A DNA stretch of 64,000 nucleotides. Source: DATLWN01 sp964422615. Its GTDB lineage: Bacteria; Pseudomonadota; Zetaproteobacteria; Mariprofundales; Mariprofundaceae. The notes under the pieces were generated by a model, which searched no databases, had not been told where the DNA came from, and saw only the letters and a list, made by a program, of their open reading frames with translations. Location: positions 42,552 to 106,551 of the forward strand of contig CAYRBJ010000005.1 of assembly GCA_964422615.1 (NCBI GenBank), in the 5' to 3' direction. The translations under genes were made by a program, and so were the position numbers. Positions 1 to 8,141 of the stretch are shown piece after piece (positions within the stretch are counted from its first letter, which is position 1; each line of letters opens with the position of its first letter).

Positions 1-484
1 CGATGACCTCGCGCAGGTAGGTGCTGGTCATGCCGCGTTCCATCGGCCGGTTGCGCTTGCGGATACGTTCCATGATCACGTCCGGGTCGGACTGCAGATA
101 GATCACCAGATCCGGCTGCGGCACCTCGGCCGTCACCAGTCGTGCCACCTGTTCGTACAACGCCAGCTCCTGGTCGGAAAGGGTGAGCGTGGCGAACAGC
201 CTGTCCTTGGCGAACAGGTAATCACTGACCAGCCCCGAGGTGAACAGTTCCTGCTGCTGGATGCCCTGCCACTGGTTCAGGCGCGAGAACAAAAAGGAGA
301 GCTGTACGGCCAGCGCGTGACGCCTCGGATCCTGGTAGAACAGTTCGATGAAGGGATTGTCATCGGTGGATTCAAACAACGTGGCCGAGCCGAGGCGGTC
401 GGCGAGCTTGCGCGCCACCGTTGTCTTGCCGACACCGATGGCGCCCTCGATGGCAATATGGATGCGCTCAAGCGGCCGGTTCAC
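1..484 (-). CDS. Deoxynucleoside kinase (dNK family), C-terminus beyond window
   Basis: Partial gene whose 3' end lies before base 1. The visible 161 residues begin VNRPLERIHIAIEGAIGVGK, with a P-loop (GAIGVGKTT) at about residues 13-21 and, later, the segment ERIRKRNRPMERG typical of the lid region of deoxynucleoside kinases. The family phosphorylates deoxyadenosine, deoxyguanosine or deoxycytidine with ATP in nucleoside salvage; which substrate is used here cannot be told. The start is GTG at 484-482, overlapping the folK stop in GTGA, so the two genes are translationally coupled. This dNK-after-folK order is common in Proteobacteria (known context). Confidence 0.85.
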   Translation of the reverse strand, partial: MNRPLERIHIAIEGAIGVGKTTVARKLADRLGSATLFESTDDNPFIELFYQDPRRHALAVQLSFLFSRLNQWQGIQQQELFTSGLVSDYLFAKDRLFATLTLSDQELALYEQVARLVTAEVPQPDLVIYLQSDPDVIMERIRKRNRPMERGMTSTYLREVI

Positions 485-978
485 CACGGCGTTCCGTTTT
501 CCAGCCCGGCCTGTCCCGAACGAATGCAGGCTTCGAGCAGCGCGTGCGCCGTTTGCTTCATGCGCGGATGTTGCCATTCTGGTGCCAGATCGCATAGGGG
601 CTGTAGCACGAAGACACGCGCATGCATCTCGGGATGCGGCAGGGTCAGCTCGGCGCCGTCGGTCATCATGCCGTCCATGGCAATCAGGTCGAGATCCAGG
701 GTGCGCGGACCCCAGCGGACATCGCGGGTGCGACCGTGGCGATCCTCGATGCGCTGCAGCTCGTGCAACAGGGTGCGCGGTTGCAATGCGGTAACAATGC
801 CGACCATGGCATTGTGGTAATCCGGCTGGCCGGGTGGGCCGAGGGGTGGGGAGGCATACAGCAGTGAGGATGCAGCAAGCCTGCAGCCAGGCACCACTGC
901 CAGTTCCTCACGGGCGGCCTGGAAGGTACGCAAAACGTCCCCGACATTGCCGCCGAGGGCGATGAACGCCATGGTCAT
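481..978 (-). CDS. folK: 2-amino-4-hydroxy-6-hydroxymethyldihydropteridine pyrophosphokinase (HPPK)
   Basis: A 165-residue cytosolic enzyme that transfers pyrophosphate from ATP to 6-hydroxymethyl-7,8-dihydropterin in folate synthesis. The family hallmarks are present: the N-terminal ALGGNVGD glycine motif (about residues 7-14), the signature RWGPRTLDLDLI (about 88-99), and LPHPEMHARVFVL (about 112-124). Length is normal for HPPK. The stop overlaps the GTG start of the downstream deoxynucleoside kinase by four bases. The start ATG at 978 is followed by a second in-frame Met two codons later (M3), so the exact start is uncertain by two residues. Confidence 0.95.
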   Translation of the reverse strand: MTMAFIALGGNVGDVLRTFQAAREELAVVPGCRLAASSLLYASPPLGPPGQPDYHNAMVGIVTALQPRTLLHELQRIEDRHGRTRDVRWGPRTLDLDLIAMDGMMTDGAELTLPHPEMHARVFVLQPLCDLAPEWQHPRMKQTAHALLEACIRSGQAGLENGTPW

Positions 979-1024
979 CCCCTGGCTGCGCAGATGCTGA
1001 CAGCAGGGTGCCGTTGGCGGGCGA

Positions 1025-1657
1025 TCACGGAGACTGGACGGGGAAGCCGGAGATGCCGATATCCTTTTTCAGGGTCAGTTTGGCCTTCTCGGCCGCGGTC
1101 CGTGTCGGGTAAGGGCCAACCCACACCGCGTGCAATCCGCCCGGACGGGGAGCGATACGGGATTGCCAGTGCTTGTCTTCGACCTTTCCGGCCAGTGCGA
1201 TGGCCCTCTGCTTATCCTGGAAGGAGCCGAGTTGCACATACCAGCCGGCGGGCAGGGACACGGCTGTATTCGGGTTTGCGGCCGGTGCCGCAGGCTTGGG
1301 AGCCGGCAGTGCCTGAGCCTTCGGGGCGGGTGTTGCCGTGGCGGGAGGAAACAGCGGTTTGGCGGCCAGTTCCTTTTCCATGGGGCTCGAAGAGGGTGGG
1401 GGAGGCGTGGTCGTTGTCTGAGGGGCAGGCACTGGAGCGGTCGCCGGCGCAGGTGCTGAAGACGGGGCGGTATAGACATGGGATGCAGGGGGGGTGGAGT
1501 TGATCGCGCTGATGGTTGGAGCCGGCTTCGGCTTGGGCCAGAGCAGACTGATCAAGATGATGACGGTGCAGACCACGGCGATGCCGAGAGCCATCTTGTA
1601 CTCTGCAGCCTTGGCAATCCAGCCCTGGAAGATGTCTTTATAGGCGTCTTTTTTCAT
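1025..1657 (-). CDS. SPOR-domain inner-membrane protein
   Basis: A 210-residue bitopic protein. A short cytoplasmic segment (1-20) is followed by one membrane helix (about 21-40, ALGIAVVCTVIILISLLW), a long proline/alanine-rich periplasmic linker (about 41-135) and a C-terminal SPOR domain (about 137-205, beginning GWYVQLGSFQDKQRA and including VWVGPYPTR). SPOR domains bind denuded peptidoglycan at septa, so a DedD-like cell-division role is likely (inference). It is transcribed in the same direction as folK downstream and the receiver protein upstream, with 18 bases between it and the latter. Confidence 0.8.
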   Translation of the reverse strand: MKKDAYKDIFQGWIAKAAEYKMALGIAVVCTVIILISLLWPKPKPAPTISAINSTPPASHVYTAPSSAPAPATAPVPAPQTTTTPPPPSSSPMEKELAAKPLFPPATATPAPKAQALPAPKPAAPAANPNTAVSLPAGWYVQLGSFQDKQRAIALAGKVEDKHWQSRIAPRPGGLHAVWVGPYPTRTAAEKAKLTLKKDIGISGFPVQSP

Positions 1658-1675
1658 GGATGTCCCCGTCGGTGG

Positions 1676-2089
1676 TTAGTGGTGTGTCGCTGGATTGAGC
1701 AGGATATCGAGTTTCTCGGTAAAAGCCTGATAACGGAACGGCTTCTGCAGGATGCGCAACTCACGACCCGGGAAACGTTCGGCCAGATCCTCCGGATAAC
1801 CGGTGACAAACAGCACGCGGTTCAGCAGTTCCGGATTGATCTGCTCCAGGCTGTTGTAGATATCATCGCCGGTCAATTTGGGCAGTCGCACATCCAGCAG
1901 GATCAGATTGTATCGCTCGCCATTGGTCGTTAATTCGAACAGCCCCTGCACGGGATCACTCAGGGTGCGGATCTGGATCTCACGTGAGGTTTGCTGTGCA
2001 TAACGATTCAGAAATGCGGCCAGAATGCTCTGCACGGTATCTTCATCATCGACGACAAGGGCGTGGATGGTCGGGATTTCATCGGTCAT
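1676..2089 (-). CDS. Stand-alone response-regulator receiver domain protein
   Basis: A 137-residue single REC domain. It shows the acidic pair in ALVVDDEDTV, the phosphoacceptor Asp in LILLDVRLPK, the conserved Thr region VLFVTGYPED and the Lys in ILQKPF. There is no output domain, so it works either as a CheY-like diffusible regulator or in a phosphorelay. The start at ATG 2089 is chosen because GAGGAA lies just upstream and the preceding gene stops only 10 bases before it. A longer reading from 2110 would overlap that gene. It is probably co-transcribed with the cysteine-rich gene at 2100-2849, which suggests a shared role that cannot be named. Confidence 0.75.
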   Translation of the reverse strand: MTDEIPTIHALVVDDEDTVQSILAAFLNRYAQQTSREIQIRTLSDPVQGLFELTTNGERYNLILLDVRLPKLTGDDIYNSLEQINPELLNRVLFVTGYPEDLAERFPGRELRILQKPFRYQAFTEKLDILLNPATHH

Positions 2090-2099
2090 GGTTTCCTCA

Positions 2100-2849
2100 C
2101 TAGATCGCATCCATCGGACTGAAGGCCATGATTATGGATTCGATATGGTCCAGGGCCAGATGCAGATGTTCAGCCAATCGGCGATTGTTGCCGGCCGCCG
2201 CATCATCGCACCGCTGCTGCAATTCCGGGATGCGCCGTTCCAGATTTGCCTGGAAAAAGCGATTGGTTAGAAAGTACGGGCAAAGCAGGCAGGCATCGAG
2301 CAGAAAACACGGTGACCCCTTTCGGCAGAAACCATAGGGTGCCACCTGCAGGTTGCCGCTGGCCAGGATATCCTTCTTGGGCAGATCGCAATGCGCGGCG
2401 TCCCTGACCACCAAATTCCCCTCGCAGTCGTACAATGCACCCGCGAAACAGCGGCGACGCTCATCATCGTCGGCCAGACTCCATACGCCATTTTCCGTCA
2501 TTTGGCGGATGCCGGGCCATTGCCACAGGAACAGCTCCGCTGCATAGCGGGCCTGGCTGCTGATGTCGGGTTCATGCGCATTGAGCCAGTCGGCCACCAA
2601 TTTTGCTGCATGGCCGGCGGGTGTCTGCTCGAAGGCGGAGAAATCCATCTGGCTGCCGGTGTGAAGACGCAATACCGGTATGCCATGCTGGGAACGTTCG
2701 GAATCGGTGGTCAGGCAGGCGGCGACCGTCATGACCTCGCCGCTACCGAAGGGGATATCGCAGGGATATTGACCGAGGTAGATGTCAGTTGCCTCGGCTG
2801 GGCGCTGGCCCGGCATGGCCTGGAAAAGGCGTTCTCCCGGTGTTTCCAC
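2100..2849 (-). CDS. Unrecognised cysteine-rich protein with recombinase-like C-terminal Cys cluster
   Basis: A 249-residue soluble protein that I do not recognise as a whole. No signal peptide or membrane helix is evident. The C-terminal third carries a dense cysteine cluster, CRKGSPCFLLDACLLCPYF (about residues 171-189), followed by a charged helical segment. From memory, that pattern resembles the zinc-finger-like tails of some Tn554-type or gamma-mobile-trio tyrosine recombinases, but no catalytic Arg-His-Arg-Tyr set is visible. It may therefore be a domesticated fragment or an unrelated metal-binding protein. It is transcribed directly upstream of the stand-alone receiver at 1676-2089. 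GAGG-like purines just upstream of the ATG at 2849 support the start. Confidence 0.55.
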   Translation of the reverse strand: METPGERLFQAMPGQRPAEATDIYLGQYPCDIPFGSGEVMTVAACLTTDSERSQHGIPVLRLHTGSQMDFSAFEQTPAGHAAKLVADWLNAHEPDISSQARYAAELFLWQWPGIRQMTENGVWSLADDDERRRCFAGALYDCEGNLVVRDAAHCDLPKKDILASGNLQVAPYGFCRKGSPCFLLDACLLCPYFLTNRFFQANLERRIPELQQRCDDAAAGNNRRLAEHLHLALDHIESIIMAFSPMDAI

Positions 2850-2906
2850 CTCGGTCCTCCTTGGTCATCTGTTTATAGCAGATGCAGGCATTACCGCAAA
2901 TCACCT

Positions 2907-3812
2907 TTATTCATGGTGGTTACGGGCGTAACGGGCAGCAGCAGCATTGATGGCGGCCACAGCCGTGGCTGGTAGCAGCGATTCCGGATTCACACGAGCC
3001 CTTTCAAAATGCACCCCCCAGTGCAGATGCGGTCCGGTGGTCCGGCCGGTCATGCCGGTCTCGCCGATCAGCTCGCCGGCTTTCACCCAGTCTCCCTTTT
3101 TGACTGCCATGTGGCTCAGATGGCAGTAGATAGAATACAGGCCGTAACCATGCCCTATGATCACGGTGTTTCCGTCCAGGTACATTTTTCTGGTCAGTAC
3201 CACGCGGCCGGCCAGCGGAGCGTGGATCGGCGTGCCCACTGGCACGGCGATATCGATGCCGATGTGGGGCGAGCGTGGCTCACCATTGACGAAACGGCGG
3301 GCGCCGAAAGGTGTGGAGATGACGCCCATCACCGGCCATTGTTTCATACGGATATCCGGTGTGGCCTGCACCGGCACCTGGTAGGCGCGCAACGTGGCGC
3401 GCTGGTCGGCGCGGACGAGAGCCAGGGTACGGGTAGTGAATACGGCCATGCCTTTGGGTACGGTGATGCGCGAAACGCGGAAGCTTCCTTTTGTCACCGT
3501 CAGGTGGCCCAGGCGATGTTCGGCCTTGGCCCCCTTCCCGATATGCCAGGATAGACGATAGCGGCCCGGTTTCCGGGCCAGATCGACGCCAACCCAGGCG
3601 TGGATGGCGCCGCCGGGTTCCCGCTTCACCGGCCATTCATGACCGAAGACCCTGAGGCTTACCGGACCGGCCGGCAGTGCATCTGCGTCGAGCTCGATCA
3701 CCTGGCCCTGCACGGCGATCCAGTCCGATGTGACAGGCTTGGCCTGGGCCGCGAATGGCAGCAACAGCAGGAGCATGAATATGCCGGGCAGGGGGAGCTT
3801 GCGGTGGTTCAT
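2907..3812 (-). CDS. M23-family (LytM) metallopeptidase, exported
   Basis: A 301-residue exported protein. The signal peptide (about 1-24) ends FAAQAKP. An all-beta N-terminal part follows, then a C-terminal peptidase domain from about residue 165. The zinc-site motifs are intact: HIGIDIAVPVGTP (the H-x3-D pair) and GPHLHWGVHF (the HxH motif). The intact zinc ligands predict an active peptidoglycan endopeptidase rather than a degenerate EnvC/NlpD-type activator. The start ATG at 3812 overlaps the xseA stop in TGATG, so translation is coupled to xseA. That start leaves the signal peptide at the N-terminus, which supports it over longer upstream readings. Confidence 0.88.
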   Translation of the reverse strand: MNHRKLPLPGIFMLLLLLPFAAQAKPVTSDWIAVQGQVIELDADALPAGPVSLRVFGHEWPVKREPGGAIHAWVGVDLARKPGRYRLSWHIGKGAKAEHRLGHLTVTKGSFRVSRITVPKGMAVFTTRTLALVRADQRATLRAYQVPVQATPDIRMKQWPVMGVISTPFGARRFVNGEPRSPHIGIDIAVPVGTPIHAPLAGRVVLTRKMYLDGNTVIIGHGYGLYSIYCHLSHMAVKKGDWVKAGELIGETGMTGRTTGPHLHWGVHFERARVNPESLLPATAVAAINAAAARYARNHHE

Positions 3813-5290
3813 CAGGTTTCCTCCGTACGGGTGACGTGGGCATCGGCTTTGCCATCGTGAAAGCGGAGAGCGATATCCGTCCCTTCCCTCACCTGGGTCA
3901 CCGAATGCAGGATAAGGCCGTCGGGCGTGGTGGCAAGCGTGAATCCCCGTTGCAGCACATGCATCGGATCCAGGGCATGCATCTTGTCGGAAAGCCGCCG
4001 CAGCAGCTGGGTACGGCGTTCGATCTGCGCCGGGGCCAGGGGTCGCAGGAATTGGTGTAGCCGGTCCAGTTGCCGGCGTCGCAGTGCCACGGATCGTGAG
4101 GCGCCGAGGGTGATGGGCAATGTGTGACGCTGCACCTGATGGCGGGCAGCGACGATATCGGTGGCCAGGCCCTGCACCAGTCGTTGTTGCATCCGTGCCA
4201 GTCGCTGGCGTTGGCGGTGCATGTGCAGCCGCGGTTCCAGCGGCTCGAGCCGGCGAAGCATTTGGGACAGTTGGCTTCGACCCAGGCGGAGGGTCTGGCG
4301 TCCGGAGCCTTCGCATCGGGTCAGCAGGCGTTCGATATGCAGATGACGGCCGTCGAGTGCCAAGCGCATCGCATGCTGCATGCGGGCCTGCTGGCCGGCA
4401 TGGGTTTCGGCAGCATGGGATACGGTCTTGGTTACAAGACCATGCAGCAAGGGTAGGCGTGGCAGACGTCGACGCAGTTCCTCGCGTGCCGGGCAAACGA
4501 TCTCGGCGGCATTGGACGGTGTGGCAGCGCGGACATCGGAGGCAAAATCCGCCAGTGTGACATCGATCTCGTGGCCGATGCCTGAAATCACCGGGATCGG
4601 GCTGTCGACAACGGCTCGAACCACCTGTTCGTCGTTGAAGCACCAGAGATCTTCGACACTGCCGCCACCCCGCACCAGCAGGATCACATCGGGTGGAGAA
4701 GGCAAGCGGCATAGGCGGTCAAAGGCGTTGGCGATGGAAGCAGGGGCTGCTTCGCCCTGCACCAAACATGGCGCCAGCGTTAGCTGCAGCCATGCCGGGC
4801 GGGTGGCCAATACCTTGCGCACATCCTCGATCGCGGCGGTGGATGGCGAGGTGACGATACCGATGTGTTTTGGCAACGATGGCGGTTTCCGCTTGCGCTC
4901 CGGATCGAACCAGCCACGTTCGGAGAACAGCTGTTTACGGCGTTCGAATTCGGCCGCCAGGCGGCCGCTGCCTGTTTCCTCCAGCGATTGCACGATCAAT
5001 TGGTAGGTGCCGCGCGGTTCGTAGATGCTGAGATGGCCGCTGAAGATGAATTCGTTTCCCTCCTGCGGCAGGATTTTCAGGCGTGCAGCGGCCGAGCGCC
5101 AGATGACCGCCGAGATGGCGGCATGCTGGTCCTTGATGGTGAAATAGATATGACCGGAGGCGTGGCGGGTCAGCCGTGATACCTCGCCGATGACCCGCAC
5201 ATGGGAAAATTGTTGCTCAAGCAGTTGCCGGATGCCGGCGGTCAGTTCGGTGACGCTCAGCGCAGGTTGGGAGCTCGCTACCGAATCCAT
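3812..5290 (-). CDS. xseA: Exodeoxyribonuclease VII large subunit
   Basis: A 492-residue catalytic subunit of ExoVII, which degrades single-stranded DNA to oligonucleotides in repair. It begins with an OB-fold DNA-binding domain (about 8-105, with VRVIGEVSRLTRHASGHIYF). The conserved core follows (about 125-320), containing VTSPSTAAIEDV and VRGGGSVEDLWCFNDE. A long basic, helical coiled-coil region ends in MHVLQRGFTLATTPDG, as in family members. No small subunit xseB lies in the window. It is the first gene before the M23 peptidase, with a one-base overlap. Confidence 0.95.
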   Translation of the reverse strand: MDSVASSQPALSVTELTAGIRQLLEQQFSHVRVIGEVSRLTRHASGHIYFTIKDQHAAISAVIWRSAAARLKILPQEGNEFIFSGHLSIYEPRGTYQLIVQSLEETGSGRLAAEFERRKQLFSERGWFDPERKRKPPSLPKHIGIVTSPSTAAIEDVRKVLATRPAWLQLTLAPCLVQGEAAPASIANAFDRLCRLPSPPDVILLVRGGGSVEDLWCFNDEQVVRAVVDSPIPVISGIGHEIDVTLADFASDVRAATPSNAAEIVCPAREELRRRLPRLPLLHGLVTKTVSHAAETHAGQQARMQHAMRLALDGRHLHIERLLTRCEGSGRQTLRLGRSQLSQMLRRLEPLEPRLHMHRQRQRLARMQQRLVQGLATDIVAARHQVQRHTLPITLGASRSVALRRRQLDRLHQFLRPLAPAQIERRTQLLRRLSDKMHALDPMHVLQRGFTLATTPDGLILHSVTQVREGTDIALRFHDGKADAHVTRTEET

Positions 5291-5360
5291 GTGGCCATGC
5301 TGCCCGACGTGGGATTCGGGTCAACCGGCATCGGCATGATGCGGATTGTTTGCAGGATGC

Positions 5361-5810
5361 CTAGCCGCCGCAGCGAAGCTGGTGTGGCCTAGGCATGCGT
5401 GACGTCAGTGACTGTGTCCACTTCCACCGATGGGACAGCAGGGCATGGGCCATGCCGGTGTGCGGATCGAGTGCCAGACCGGCGCTGTTCAGGAAGAAAT
5501 AACCATCTGCACCTTTTTCGCGCGCCAAGCGCATGTTCCTGCTGTTGCCGTGGCGACAAATGGCATACCAGGGCATGCCCTGGAAGCGATAGCGGAACCA
5601 CTCGGCCACCGCAATGCCCTGCACATGCTCATCGTCGATATCGCAGATCAGGAAATCAAAGCCGTGGTGGTTCAGGCTGGCGTAGGCATCGAGATCTGAC
5701 AGTACGATATCCACGGCTTTGGCATCGTGGGCGATCAGGCTGCGAATCTGGCAGGCTGGCACGATGTTCCGGGTCAGGATCAGTCCGCTGTCCGCATGCA
5801 TGGCTGGCAC
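5361..5810 (-). CDS. Receiver-like (pseudo-REC) protein
   Basis: A 149-residue soluble protein resembling a degenerate response-regulator fold. It has a hydrophobic strand ending in Asp (FDFLICDIDDEH) where the phosphoacceptor would sit, then WYAICRHGNSRNMRLAREKGADGYF, which matches the beta4/alpha4/beta5 region. The acidic pair near the N-terminus and the usual Thr and Lys are not clear, so phosphorylation is doubtful. No output domain is present. It is divergent from ppk. A Pho-box-like array at 5848-5876 lies just upstream, and read on this strand a TATTTT hexamer falls 10 bases after it, so phosphate control of this gene is possible. Confidence 0.55.
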   Translation of the reverse strand: MPAMHADSGLILTRNIVPACQIRSLIAHDAKAVDIVLSDLDAYASLNHHGFDFLICDIDDEHVQGIAVAEWFRYRFQGMPWYAICRHGNSRNMRLAREKGADGYFFLNSAGLALDPHTGMAHALLSHRWKWTQSLTSRMPRPHQLRCGG

Positions 5811-5847
5811 CTCAGGAAATGGAATGGCGCTAAAATATCCATGGAAT

Positions 5848-5865
5848 ATGTCAGGTTTATGTCAG
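5848..5865 (+). promoter_or_regulatory. Pho box upstream of ppk
   Basis: ATGTCAGGTTTATGTCAG is two TGTCA half-sites 11 bp apart, matching the enterobacterial PhoB box pattern (7-mer, 4-base spacer, 7-mer). A third, poorer half-site (ATGACAT, 5870-5876) continues the 11-bp register. On the opposite strand the same stretch reads as degenerate half-sites with TATTTT 10 bases beyond, toward the receiver-like gene. On the plus strand there is no clear -10 at that distance before ppk, so the orientation of action is unsettled. Confidence 0.65.
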
Positions 5866-5987
5866 CCGCATGACATTGGCGTGGTGCGCCGGTCGTTCAT
5901 TTCGGTCTAGGATGGGCGATGGATCATCGAGATGTCACATGACACGGCCAGAATCTATTTGTTCTGATGCATAAGGGGGGATAAGCC

Positions 5988-8066
5988 TTGGACCAGGTAC
6001 AGATGGATGCTCCGGAAAACTTCCTGAATCGGGAACTGAGCCTACTGGCGTTCCACCAGCGGGTGCTGGCCGTGGCCCAGGATGAATCGGTGCCCTTGCT
6101 GGAACGCCTGCGTTTTCTGTGCATCTCCAGCGCCAATCTGGATGAGTTCTTTGAGGTGCGTGTGGCCGCGGTGCGCCACCTGTTGAATGTGGGCAAGCAG
6201 CGGGTCGGCTCCGACCAAAGCAGTCCGGCCGGGCTGTTGCGCGAGATACGCGAGCAGGTGGTGGAGATGGTCAGCCGCCAGTATGCCCTGTTCAACGACG
6301 GGCTGATCCCGGCTTTGGCTGCACAGGGCATCCATTTTATCCGACGCAACCACTGGACTGATGTCCAGCGCCAGTGGCTGCGGGATTTCTTCACCAGCAA
6401 CATCATGCCGATGATCAGCCCGCTGGGCATTGATCCGGCGCATCCGTTCCCACGCATCGGTAACAAGGTACTGCATTTCATCGTATCGCTGGAAGGCAAA
6501 GATGCCTTCGGACGCGCGCATAAGCTGGCCATCGTGCCGGCACCGCGCTCGTTACCACGCCTGATCCGCCTGCCGGCGGAGGTGGCCGGTGTGCCGGATG
6601 GCTTTGTCTTTCTGTCGTCCATCATCCACGCCTTCGTCGAGGATATGTTCCAGGGCATGCAGGTGACCGGCTGCTACCAGTTTCGGGTTACGCGTGACAC
6701 GGAGCTATATCTGGATGAGGAAGAAATGGAGGACATCAAACTGGCGCTGGAGGGCGGGCTGCAGGAGGACCGCCGCTTCGGACGCGAAGTGCGTCTGGAG
6801 GTTGCAGACAACTGCCCGCGAGATGTTATCGATTTCCTGCTGAACAAGTTCGATCTCGGAGAGACAGATCTATACCAGGTGGACGGGCTGGTGAACCTGC
6901 ACCGGCTGATATCCGTGCAAGAGCGTGTCGAGCGGCCCGACCTGAAGTTTCCGGGATTCAGGCCAACCCTGCCGACCGCACTACTACAGGACGAGACGGA
7001 TATGTTTGCCACGTTGCGCCGCGGCGACATGGTATTGCATCACCCCTTCCATGCCTTCTCGCCGGTGCTGGCGCTACTGAATCAGGCGGCCGACGACCCG
7101 GATGTGCTTGCGATCAAACAGACCGTGTACCGGACCGGTGAGGATTCCCCCATCGTGCAGGCTTTGCTTAGGGCCGCGCGCAAGGGCAAGGAGGTGACGG
7201 TCGTCGTCGAACTGCGCGCCCGTTTCGACGAGGAGGACAATATCCATCTGTCCGAACGGCTGCAGCAGGCAGGGGCGCATGTGGTGTACGGGGTCGTCGG
7301 TTACAAGACGCACGCGAAAATGCTGATGATCGTCCGGCGCGAGGGCAGGAATTTCCGCCGCTATGTGCATCTGGGTACCGGCAATTACCATCCGGTGACC
7401 ACCCGTTTCTACACCGACATCGGTCTGCTTACGACCGACCCCCAGATCGGGGATGATGTGCACCGCGTATTCCAGCAACTGACGGGGCTGGGTCGCATCA
7501 GCAGGCTGAAGAAGATCATCCAGGCGCCGTTCGAGATGAAGAAGCGGATCATCGAATGGATCGACCGCGAGGCCGAGCACGCGCGCCAGGGCAAACCGGC
7601 ACGAATCCTGGCCAAGATGAACGGCCTGGAGGAGAAAGAGGTCATCCTGGCCCTGTACAGGGCCTCCCAGGCCGGCGTGAAAATCGAGTTGATCGTGCGC
7701 GGGATCTGTTGCCTGAGACCGGGGGTCAAGGGCCTTTCGGACAATATCCGCGTGCGCTCGGTGCTCGGCCGCTTTCTCGAACATTCCCGCATATGTTATT
7801 TTGCCAATGGCGGCGATGCCGAGTTGTATTGCTCCAGTGCCGATTGGATGGACCGAAACCTGCTCAGGCGCGTCGAGGTTTGCTTTCCCATCGAGAATGC
7901 CCGACTCAAGCGCCAGATTCTGCGCCAGGGGCTGAAAACCTATCTGCTGGATAATACCCATACGTGGTTCCTGCAGCGGGACGGTGCCTACCGCCAGGCA
8001 GTGGTGCGGGCCGGCGCAAAACCGGTTTCGGCCCAGGACGTACTGATCGGTGAGCTTACGGATTAG
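5988..8066 (+). CDS. ppk: Polyphosphate kinase 1
   Basis: A 692-residue enzyme that reversibly polymerises the ATP gamma-phosphate into inorganic polyphosphate. The N-terminal domain begins NFLNRELSLLAFHQRVL. The catalytic core carries GYKTHAKMLMIVRREG, whose His (about residue 442) is the expected autophosphorylated residue, then HLGTGNYHP and the second conserved block EHSRICYFANGGD with SADWMDRNL. Length is normal for PPK1. TTG at 5988 is taken as start because a G-rich Shine-Dalgarno (AAGGGGGG, about 5973-5980) sits at the right distance; ATG at 6003 is the alternative. ppx follows in the same direction and a Pho box lies upstream. Confidence 0.96.
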   Translation: MDQVQMDAPENFLNRELSLLAFHQRVLAVAQDESVPLLERLRFLCISSANLDEFFEVRVAAVRHLLNVGKQRVGSDQSSPAGLLREIREQVVEMVSRQYALFNDGLIPALAAQGIHFIRRNHWTDVQRQWLRDFFTSNIMPMISPLGIDPAHPFPRIGNKVLHFIVSLEGKDAFGRAHKLAIVPAPRSLPRLIRLPAEVAGVPDGFVFLSSIIHAFVEDMFQGMQVTGCYQFRVTRDTELYLDEEEMEDIKLALEGGLQEDRRFGREVRLEVADNCPRDVIDFLLNKFDLGETDLYQVDGLVNLHRLISVQERVERPDLKFPGFRPTLPTALLQDETDMFATLRRGDMVLHHPFHAFSPVLALLNQAADDPDVLAIKQTVYRTGEDSPIVQALLRAARKGKEVTVVVELRARFDEEDNIHLSERLQQAGAHVVYGVVGYKTHAKMLMIVRREGRNFRRYVHLGTGNYHPVTTRFYTDIGLLTTDPQIGDDVHRVFQQLTGLGRISRLKKIIQAPFEMKKRIIEWIDREAEHARQGKPARILAKMNGLEEKEVILALYRASQAGVKIELIVRGICCLRPGVKGLSDNIRVRSVLGRFLEHSRICYFANGGDAELYCSSADWMDRNLLRRVEVCFPIENARLKRQILRQGLKTYLLDNTHTWFLQRDGAYRQAVVRAGAKPVSAQDVLIGELTD

Positions 8067-8141
8067 CAGGGAACGGGCTGTTATCATCGCTGGGCAGGAC
8101 GATCCATGATAGCCTGAACTGAACGGGTTGGCGGGGTGGGC

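Noticed and set aside
2100..2849. Active transposase or integrase
   Set aside because: Only the cysteine tail is reminiscent; catalytic residues, terminal repeats and target duplications are absent.
3812..4712. A long N-terminal extension of the M23 peptidase frame
   Set aside because: It overlaps xseA in another frame, is Pro/Arg/Ala-rich and would bury the signal peptide; the start at 3812 has TGATG coupling.
5933..5944. TGTCA-CA-TGACA inverted repeat before ppk as another Pho box
   Set aside because: Pho boxes are direct repeats at 11 bp; this is a head-to-head pair with a two-base gap and has no register with the box at 5848.
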